Below are positions 1 to 64,000 of a stretch of 64,000 bases of DNA, one piece after another; the first letter of the stretch is position 1; each line of letters begins with the position of its first letter. The notes under the pieces are model-generated. The model had not been told where the DNA came from and did not search any database. It saw nothing but the letters and a program-made list of their open reading frames with translations. The position numbers and the translations under genes are program-made. This DNA is from Amorphochlora amoebiformis (lineage: Eukaryota; Cercozoa; Chlorarachniophyceae), in NCBI GenBank assembly GCA_054601695.1, contig BAAHQB010000032.1, positions 930,001 through 994,000 on the forward strand. Reading direction: 5' to 3'.

Positions 1-263
1 TGAAATAATTCAGCATCACTTTGTCCGCGAAAACCTGGGGTTCTGTGAATATTCAGGGTTAGGGTTCGTTTGGAGTTATATGTAGGGCTCAACAATAATT
101 CGGCATCAATTATACTAATCCTACTATAGATGTGAGTAATTTAACTGAATAATATACATGAATGATATGCACACATAAAATAGTTTTAGATATTGTACAA
201 TACACACACGCACACACACACACATATATATATATAATATTTGTATATATATATATATGTATG

Positions 264-327
<64 letters not shown>

Positions 328-343
328 ATATACATATATTATA

Positions 344-380
<37 letters not shown>

Positions 381-402
381 TCTATATATATATATATATA
401 TT

Positions 403-447
<45 letters not shown>

Positions 448-654
448 TAATAATAATAATAAATAATAATAATATATATATATGTGTATATATATGTATG
501 TATATATGTAATATGTTGCAGTGCATAGATATTTATGTTAAATAACATATGCTTATGACAATAAATGCGTCCCCTTCAGGGCGAAAACAACATATGAGAA
601 CACATATATATATATATATACATTCATACTATATATATATATATATACATATAC

Positions 655-703
<49 letters not shown>

Positions 704-848
704 TTTATGTATAATAAAAAATGTGTAACTTATACCCTTGACGATGAATGCGTCACCCTCTCTGGTCCACGAGACTATCCCATCAATCGATCTATCTGAA
801 ACAATCTACAAATACCAATACAAACCATTTAATCCGAATGATATGTAA

Positions 849-934
<86 letters not shown>

Positions 935-1109
935 TATTATATATAATATACTTTGTTTACATTTGTTTAGTATATATATATATATACACACATATATATA
1001 TATATATATTTATATATGTATATATATATATATATATAATATACTATATATAATATATATACATATATATATATATATATATTATACATACATATATATA
1101 TACACACAC

Positions 1110-1156
<47 letters not shown>

Positions 1157-1429
1157 TATATGTATGTATAAATTTACATATGTAGTACATATAATATATA
1201 ATGTATATATGTGTATATACATGTATGATTTATAAATTGTACTGCCACAATGTGCAGAGGTAAAGAGCTTATTGAGCGTTAAGGGAGAGAACATCGAGCC
1301 AGAGAGCAAGGGAAGGACAGAGGGAAGAGGGAAAGAGGTTCATCGAAAGTGCTTTTACCGAAACACCAAAAAAAAAGAGCTAAAAATGTGCCGAAGAGAC
1401 AGGAAAATTGATAATTCTTCGAATTGGCA
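1..1429. repeat. TA-rich upstream block
   Basis: From 1 to about 1230 this is mostly (TA)n with short (CA)n and AAT runs. Small unique islands at 1-200, 545-600 and 720-850 share a phrase about 'aatgcgtc' and 'ccttgacgatg', so they may be diverged copies of one segment. From 1235 to 1429 the sequence is purine-rich and not TA. I see no exon that I can support. The open frames here are Tyr/Ile repeat translations. Confidence 0.7.
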
Positions 1430-1874
1430 ATGTCATGTGCCAAGGTGAAAAGGATACATTCAAAGCAACCACAGGTAGTCACGCCCGAAAGTAAAGATCA
1501 AAAGGATGAAGAATCGGCATTCGGAACCGAAAAAGAACGAAAATTGAGCAGGAACTCGAAATTTTGACCAGATGTATTTCCCAACACCCTTCCTTACTTC
1601 GTAGATTTTGAGAATAAATGGCGCAACAGTCTCAAATCCGTCGCTGATGCTCATTTTCCGTCTTCGCTTCCACTGGTTTTTGAGAAGGAAGCCAGTCCCA
1701 CCTCGGCACCCACGCGGACAGATGAGATATCTTACATTTTGATATCAGCATAAACTTTAATAAATATTTGAATAAGTTCTTAAATCTCCTAAAAAAATAC
1801 ATCTTAATCCCGGGATTTAAAATCCACAGAGATCTCTGGATATCGTATCGGCTCCGAAGAATGGCCGGCAACAC

Positions 1875-32273
<30,399 letters not shown>

Positions 32274-32769
32274 AGGTTGTGTAGCGTAGGACACGTAACT
32301 CTAGAACTTGCTGGGTGTGTCTAGATGTGTTTAGTTAGTTTTCAAACTTTTTAAGTATGATCATAGATTCGTGGTAAAAAGGATTTAACATGCGCTCGAT
32401 GTAAAGTAGTCACGTCACGATATCGGGACTTACAACTGTATTTTTGTATGAATTAAGTGACCGATGGTACATCACTTATCGTATTCGGATCATCTACGTC
32501 CTAAAGTTTCATGTATACTAGTTAATTCCAATATATGTATTGTTATATTCAAGTATAAAATACTTTCCACTGTTTAAAATAGATACCATCTGACATTTAC
32601 ATGCCGATGTGATATCATGCTCAATTCGCTCCTTACTAGTTTTAGTGAATCCCTGTCACTACCTGCGAATACCGGCAGTCATTTTGCGAATGTTGGCGTG
32701 AAAGATAGAGCCTAGCTCGATACGCTGTAGACTTACAGCAATGGCAAGTTAGCCCGACATTTTCGCGAT
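32274..32769. other. Convergent intergenic region, FAN1 / GEMIN2
   Basis: About 500 bp of non-repetitive sequence between two stop codons facing each other. It should hold both 3' ends. I see no clear AATAAA signal, no conserved frame and no repeat. It is one of only a few repeat-free stretches in the window. Confidence 0.7.
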
Positions 32770-41073
<8,304 letters not shown>

Positions 41074-41236
41074 GTGAGAAATGTGTGACACAGCACTGTG
41101 TCATATGTAAATTGGCGTGACATGTTACAATATCACATATATGTCGGTGCGTTACATCACAATAAATCACGACATTGTGATGGATCGATTTGGCGGGACG
41201 TAACGTCTTGTCATATACCCCACTTCCTCCCCTACA
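41074..41236. promoter_or_regulatory. Probable bidirectional promoter, GEMIN2 / RING-H2 gene
   Basis: 163 bp between the divergent start codons of GEMIN2 and the RING gene, free of (TA)n. It holds an 8-bp-arm inverted repeat TGACACAG-CA-CTGTGTCA at 41086-41103 and an E2F-like TTTGGCGGGA at 41189-41198. A GGCGTGACA phrase at 41115 also occurs upstream of the small gene at 56.1 kb. Function is inferred from position and motif, not shown. Confidence 0.5.
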
Positions 41237-42082
41237 ATGGCGACCGCCAGGACGGCGTAAGCGCTCTATTTCTTTCTCCCTGGCATCATATAAACCCAAT
41301 TCAACATTCTACATCTTTTTGCTGAACGATCGTGTATGGTTGGTACCTTAGAGGATCGGCCGCATCGAATGCAAGGATTCACAGACTCGTTATCCTCCAA
41401 ATTCTCTCAGGTCGACATCCGGATTATTGTTGTTTGTTAGGAGTTTACATTCTTTCCCTCAAGACCAACGTGAAAACTGACCCTTCAGATGCATACGAGA
41501 GGTTCATGGAAGAGGCAATGGATCCTCAGAACTCCGAGCCCCGGTATATGGCAAGAGTTCTTCTTGAAAATATGATAATCCATCTCCTTTCCTGAACGAA
41601 CGCACACTCTTTCAGACGATATCCTGCGTCCTTGAATGAACTAAACAACCTTGTGACGGTGAAGCTCGGCGCCAAGTCTAGCCGAGTGGGAGAGATGTGC
41701 GCGGTATGCCGGGAAGACTTTAGAGAGGACGACGAGTGCACAGTTATGGCGTGCGACCACGCGTTTCATAAGGTATGTACGGACTAAATTGAGGTTCAAT
41801 TAGTGTTGACCCTTTTGGTACGGCCTAGGTTTTTTGTATGATGTTTTTGATGTCTTAGGCCTGTCTGAGTCCCTGGTTGGCTTTGCATAATACTTGCCCT
41901 AAATGTCGGTACCCGCTGATGACGGATGATGCCGAACAGAATCGATCTGTTGTTGAGGTGATGGGCTTTTGTGTGCGTATGTTTATGTGTATGTGTATAC
42001 GTATGTGTATGTGTATGTGGGTATGTATGTGGATGTGTATGTTATGTGTCTGTGATATTTATTTGGATATATAATAAATATA

Positions 42083-42177
<95 letters not shown>

Positions 42178-42206
42178 TATATACATATATGTGATTTATG
42201 TACATA

Positions 42207-42265
<59 letters not shown>

Positions 42266-42585
42266 ATGTATATATATATATATATATGTAATGTAGAAAT
42301 ATTTTGTGTGTACTGATAAAACGTGACAAGAACGCACATATATCTAAAATTCATACCCCTGCGCAGCTCCGTCACCAACTTGAGGTCCAGCGCCAATACG
42401 CAGAGGATAGGAAGGCTCGAGCAGCAAACCCCCAACACTACATCAACTTCGCGACCAACCATCGACTGAGTCGCTCGCATGCGATACTAGGCATGATACC
42501 TGTCGGGAATCGAACTCTCCGTTTGCCCTCCTCTGCATCTTCTAACCGACTAGGTATTCATAGTAGCTCATACACGCTTGGTTGA
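41237..42585 (+). CDS. RING-H2 E3 ubiquitin ligase (RNF181/RNF126-like), 5 exons
   Basis: Small E3 ubiquitin ligase that would transfer ubiquitin from an E2. Exons 41237-41256, 41352-41543, 41616-41772, 41859-41957 and 42367-42585 make 687 nt, 228 aa, and phases close. The RING-H2 zinc ligands are all present: C99, C102, C117, H119, H122, C125, C136, C139, followed by CRYPLMTDD as in RNF181/RNF126/Praja-type proteins. [11 protein letters not shown] helix precedes the RING, as in that group. Introns 1-3 are short (72-95 nt) with pyrimidine-rich ends. Only intron 4 holds (TA)n and a GT-rich stretch. Exon 2 (residues 7-70) is read through and might hide one small intron. There is no transmembrane segment I trust. 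Confidence 0.88.
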
Positions 42586-43176
42586 TTACGAAACGAGCCA
42601 ACAGTCCCGTCGACGTCCGAAAACTAAGACTGGTAAGAATTTTCCGAGAGAATCTAGAGAATCATATTGGTCAACCGAAGGAGTTCGTACAGCTAACGAT
42701 AGTCGTCCCAGCGCAAGTATTCTGAGCGCTTGCAACTATTTGTGATGATACTTGGGTCAATAGGAATTATCACGTGATCTACAATGCAAAATTTTAGAGA
42801 CTGTCGACTTGCATGCGATCTAGACCGTATGATTAGTAGTAGTATGATCTAATAGCCTCTAGATGTATGAGATTACACTAGTTACACTAGTAAAGCCAAG
42901 TAACATTAGTAACAAGTTACAAGTACACTAGGTAAGCCAGCTGCTAGTGGAATCCAAAACATGAAAGAAGGGTAAACTTATTGTTACAAACCTCGATGCC
43001 CGCGATTTAATCTTATTATAACTTGCGCTAAGTTGATAGCTATAATAGGCCTAGTGGCGCTGGGTGAATTTATTATAAACTCGGCCTTTGGTTATCTAGG
43101 TTATCTATAAGCCTCGCGTATAACTCGTTAAAATTTGTCTTAAAGCTAGCAAAACGATGTTCGAGTCGCTTGAGCA
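42586..43176. other. Convergent intergenic region, RING-H2 gene / ArsS-like gene
   Basis: About 590 bp of ordinary sequence between converging stop codons. It has a few repeats of 'ttacactagt' near 42880-42940 and no supported exon. Confidence 0.65.
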
Positions 43177-53146
<9,970 letters not shown>

Positions 53147-53171
53147 TTGACTTTATCGTATATATTTATAT

Positions 53172-53219
<48 letters not shown>

Positions 53220-53241
53220 TAGTTGCTCATGGCTAGAGCAC

Positions 53242-53372
53242 ACGTTAGGGTTAGGGTTAGGCTTAGGATTAGGATTAGATTTACGATTAGGGTTAGGTTA
53301 GGGTTAGGGTTAGGTTAGGGTTAGGGTTAGGGTTAGGGTTACCGCTGTTTTCTCTCTTCAAGAGACATTTTC
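53242..53372 (+). repeat. Interstitial telomere-type array next to the 53.4-kb exon
   Basis: (TTAGGG)n on +, 53244-53340, abutting the possible donor of the last exon of the small gene (in its sense G|GTAACCCTAACC) and lying upstream of the ArsS-like start codon at 53146. It may be the intron or 3' flank of one gene and the 5' flank of the other. Confidence 0.85.
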
Positions 53373-53390
53373 TTAGCTCCCATCTATAGG

Positions 53391-53469
<79 letters not shown>

Positions 53470-53498
53470 CTTACGCCTCTGTGCAGGGCGTTGATACT

Positions 53499-53540
<42 letters not shown>

Positions 53541-53621
53541 ATGATATATATGTAAATATAAATTGATATATACATATACATATATGTATGTATATATATA
53601 TATTCACATATATATATATAC

Positions 53622-53659
<38 letters not shown>

Positions 53660-53736
53660 ATATATGTATATATACATATAATATGTATTAAATATATATA
53701 TAATAATATATATATATATAATATATATATATATAC

Positions 53737-53780
<44 letters not shown>

Positions 53781-53837
53781 TACTGTGAAGAGACTTAAGG
53801 AGGTATTATATATAGAGAGATATAGAGAGCTTAAAGG

Positions 53838-53868
<31 letters not shown>

Positions 53869-53925
53869 CTTACTGCAAAGAGACTTAAGGAGGTATATAT
53901 ATATATATCAGAGAGAGAGAGAGCT

Positions 53926-53981
<56 letters not shown>

Positions 53982-54005
53982 CTATAAATGCAGAAGTACG
54001 TAGTA

Positions 54006-54089
<84 letters not shown>

Positions 54090-54374
54090 AACGTACACCG
54101 GAACCTATAGCTAGTTAACTACGCGGCTGCTGGCTAGACTACCATCAGTTCCTTAGAGTATACGAGTAGTAGCACAATAGTCGGAACCCAGGAAATCCTC
54201 GGAACCCATACGGTTCCGGAGGAAGAAAGGAAGTATCCGACTACCCCGCAAAAGTTATCAATAATCATTCGTCATAATCGAAACGGACAACAGTCAATCG
54301 GACAACTACCGCTGCTATGTTGACAATATATATATATATATATATAAATATATGTATATATATATATATTATGT

Positions 54375-54417
<43 letters not shown>

Positions 54418-54475
54418 ATATTTATATATATATACACATATATGTATATATATATATATATGTATAATATATATT

Positions 54476-54516
<41 letters not shown>

Positions 54517-54640
54517 GCGCTCTCTCTCTCTCTCTCTATATACCTCCTTAAGTCTCTTCGCATATATATATAATATATATATATATATTATATGTGTATA
54601 CATATGTACACATATATGTACATATACAAATATTATATGC

Positions 54641-54672
<32 letters not shown>

Positions 54673-54681
54673 GTCTTTAAG

Positions 54682-54714
<33 letters not shown>

Positions 54715-54756
54715 CCTCCCTAAGTCTACATATATATACCTCCTTGAGTCTCTTCG

Positions 54757-54790
<34 letters not shown>

Positions 54791-54799
54791 GTCTTTAAG

Positions 54800-54834
<35 letters not shown>

Positions 54835-54876
54835 CCTCCCTAAGTCTACATATATATACCTCCTTGAGTCTCTTCG

Positions 54877-54926
<50 letters not shown>

Positions 54927-55014
54927 GTCTTTAAGCTCTCTCTCTCTCGCTCTATATATATATATATATATACCTCCCTAAGTCTACATATATATACCTC
55001 CTTGAGTCTCTTCG

Positions 55015-55062
<48 letters not shown>

Positions 55063-55150
55063 ACGTCTTTAAGCTCTCTCTCTCTCGCTCTATATATATA
55101 TATATATACCTCCTTAAGTCTACATATATATACCTCCTTGAGTCTCTTCG

Positions 55151-55188
<38 letters not shown>

Positions 55189-55203
55189 ACGTCTTTAAGC
55201 TCG

Positions 55204-55234
<31 letters not shown>

Positions 55235-55276
55235 CCTCCCTAAGTCTACATATATATACCTCCTTGAGTCTCTTCG

Positions 55277-55328
<52 letters not shown>

Positions 55329-55337
55329 GTCTTTAAA

Positions 55338-55368
<31 letters not shown>

Positions 55369-55410
55369 CCTCCCTAAGTCTACATATATATACCTCCTTG
55401 AGTCTCTTCG

Positions 55411-55451
<41 letters not shown>

Positions 55452-56083
55452 TTTAATCTCTTTCTCTCTCTCTCTATATATATATATATACCTCCCTAAG
55501 TCTACATATATATACCTCCTTGAGTCTCTTCGCAGTAAGTTGATATTCCTCATCTGTTTTCATCCCTTCGAGCGTCGATTCAATTAAACTGCCCTATGTA
55601 TACAGTATACTTAGAATGAATTAACATGTGTAGTAATTAGCATTACATCGCTCTCTTTTCAATTTCTCGCCCGTAAGAGAGTCAACTCAATCAAGAATCA
55701 CAATCTTTATCCACCCCCTTCCTTCTCCTGTTTTTCTTTTTTCCCTTCATATTCTCGAATACTCTCTTAACACGCGTACACACTTATCCAACCCACGCGC
55801 AGGGAAGAATATATTAAAGTTTTCCACCCCTCCCCTCCCCTCCCCCCATAAAATACCCTTCTCCCCCCCCCCCCCCAAAATTGACCTTCGTTCGCTCTTC
55901 TATACCCTCTAATCCTCCCCAGCTCCCTTGGGACAGCTTCTTCTGCTTCGGGGCAGGCTTTCCAAGTCGAATCTCAGCAACGTTGACAGACGTCGTGAAG
56001 TCAGGCGTGACTGGGCGATCTGTCACGAACCGGCGAATACGCAGTTGGGACAGGGAGAGGCGAGAGCGGAAGACGTTCAGCAT
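53373..56083 (-). CDS. Small basic, probably mitochondrial protein; 3' end unresolved
   Basis: Exon 1 (56083-55886) starts [20 protein letters not shown], an Arg/Ser/Leu-rich start typical of a mitochondrial presequence. Exon 2 (55593-55516) reads [17 protein letters not shown] and ends AKRLKE. Exon 3 (53496-53475) reads YQRPAQR. Two ends fit the phase: a short exon 53383-53373 giving HGS and stop (102 aa), or an acceptor 7 bases further in (53376) giving [12 protein letters not shown] and continuing past 53341. The basic tail with YQRPAQR recalls mitochondrial ribosomal protein bS21 (YEKP plus basic tail), but this is a weak resemblance. Exon 2's edges are well supported by its many echoes; the other exons less so. 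Confidence 0.5.
53776..55505 (-). repeat. 3' echoes of the small gene's exon 2 (about 8, plus 2 inverted)
   Basis: Downstream in gene sense of exon 2, a unit of about 105-140 bp repeats about eight times from 54520 to 55505: the exon end and donor (on + 'tacctccttgagtctcttcg'), a (TA)n tract, a (CT)n tract 'gctctctctctc' and 'cctccctaagtctacata'. At 53776-53930 two further copies lie in the opposite orientation, on the other side of the element at 54084-54327. Confidence 0.85.
54084..54327 (+). mobile_element. Dispersed element family 1, copy B
   Basis: 244-bp element with ATTGTTAACG at one end and GTTGACAAT at the other, colinear with 20871-21190 but lacking about 75 bp near the right end. 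It lies between the inverted and direct echoes of the neighbouring exon. Confidence 0.75.
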
Positions 56084-57196
56084 GGCTGCTGAGGTTGACT
56101 GCCTTCGTGCGGTGGTGGTGGTGATTCGAAGGATGTGACTGTGGCGTGACACAATGGCATGTCACATGTGATTAACTAGAATTGTCACGATCTGTATATC
56201 AACTTTTCAATCTCCGGGAAGAAGCCCGAAAAAAGTCAAACCCCCTCCGATTGTAAGGGTAAATTGAGGGAATACAAGAGGGGGGAAAAAGGGGTGGGGG
56301 GGAGGGAAAGGATGCGGGATGTTGGAGCAAGGTCCGTGAGGAAGAGCATGCGTTTCTCAAGAGTGAACAGCGCGAACACGCTCAAACAATCTTGAAACCG
56401 TAATCTGGTTTGGTGAAAAGAAATGTTAAGTCACAACGTGAGACTTGGAGCCTGATCGCAAGCGAGTAGTTCCGACGGGCTAAAGATCCGAAACCGCCAG
56501 AACACATTTTTTTAAATTGCGAAAATACCCAAAAACAGACCGTCAAGAGACGGTTTCATATTCAAAGAAAAATCGCTAATAAAATGTCGGCGACAGGAAA
56601 AAAAGGTTTCGACAGCGTATCGAAAGGCTGTCCATGGGCATGAGCGTGCGCAGGAGAACCCCTGGGCAGCGTCATGGTCGCGGGAGGTCACGGGTGCGCA
56701 GAAATGATGCCGACCCGAAGGGCCTCTGGTGGCTCAAGGTTCACTTGCAGGACTGGCTTTGGCTCAGGTTTCTTCCCTCACTCCCCTGCCGGCGAGAAAA
56801 AATGTTTTTTTCGCGACCAGCCGGAATAGGGCACGCGCGGGCTGCCCCACGGCGCTCTCGAACCTTTTGCCCCCTCTTGCCGTTCGGTAAACTTTCGAGA
56901 GTTTAGCAGAAGGACCTACCCGTGATACCACCTCGCGTGCCGGCCTGGGGCGCACGTGTCTTTTCGCTTTCTTGGCGCTGGTTGCTTGAGGATACGCGAT
57001 TGCTAATAGCTGAGAGGCCATATTCGCTCTTGCGAGCTGCTGTTATTCTCAGAGAGCTGCTTTTCAAGATTGGGGTTCTAGGTTGCCAGGAGGTTTGGCA
57101 ATAGTGAGGGCTTGCGGCTGGTTGGCTGGGGCTGGGAGTTCAGGACGAAACGCATATATGAGCCGTGTTTGGGCGAAGTAGGGACTATATGTACTT
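56084..57196. other. Divergent intergenic region, repeat-free
   Basis: About 1.1 kb without TA or telomere repeat between two divergent genes, presumably holding both promoters. Near 56134-56160 it has GGCGTGACAC and GCATGTCACATG, resembling the GGCGTGACA phrase of the 41.1-kb promoter. A perfect ACCGTC-AAGA-GACGGT hairpin lies near 56540. Open frames on both strands (56634-56906 +, 57021-56764 -) overlap antisense and match nothing I know. A non-coding RNA is possible but I recognise none. Confidence 0.5.

Positions 57197-64000
<6,804 letters not shown>

Noticed and set aside
56634-57021. 90-aa (+) and 85-aa (-) frames in the 56-57 kb island
   Set aside because: The two overlap antisense, are Arg/Pro-rich, have no motif, and no adjoining exon fits.

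Overview
This window is nuclear DNA of a eukaryote, probably a protist or alga, whose introns have been inflated by simple repeats. Well over half of it is (TA)n and near relatives. Much of the rest of the non-coding part is interstitial telomere-type repeat (CCCTAA/TTAGGG). Almost every long open frame is a translation of these repeats (YIYI, LGLG, VRVR, NPNP) and is not a gene. The vertebrate-type telomere unit, GT-AG introns, a HIRAN-FAN1 nuclease and an ArsS-like radical SAM enzyme fit a protist or algal lineage. I cannot name the organism.

Reading short non-repeat islands by splice-site phase and remembered family conservation gives six genes. (1) FAN1 nuclease with a HIRAN domain, + strand, 1875-32273, 33 exons, 2,901 coding bases in 30 kb. 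(2) GEMIN2/SIP1, - strand, 41073-32770, 12 exons, 246 aa. (3) A RING-H2 E3 ligase, + strand, 41237-42585, 5 exons with short ordinary introns, 228 aa. (4) An ArsS-type radical SAM/DUF3641 enzyme, - strand, 53146-43177, 18 exons, 383 aa. (5) A small, basic, probably mitochondrial protein, - strand, 56083 to about 53.3 kb, 3' end unresolved. (6) The 5' part of a polytopic membrane protein, + strand, about 57197 to beyond 64000, at least 12 exons. Genes 2 and 3 are divergent over 163 bp. Genes 1/2 and 3/4 converge. Genes 5/6 diverge over about 1.1 kb.

The most striking signal is an ordered pattern I call exon echoes. Around many exons, copies of the exon's 5' half (with its acceptor) lie upstream, and copies of its 3' half (with its donor) lie downstream, each embedded in (TA)n. 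FAN1 exon 28 has 7 upstream and 20 downstream echoes. The same polarity holds in five genes on both strands. A second pattern is that telomere-type arrays lie directly against splice junctions.

Other contents are two families of dispersed elements with ATTGTTA-type ends, several minisatellites, a (GA)n-rich intron, and four intergenic stretches. No rRNA, tRNA gene or CRISPR array is present. All exon models were assembled by eye and need transcript evidence.
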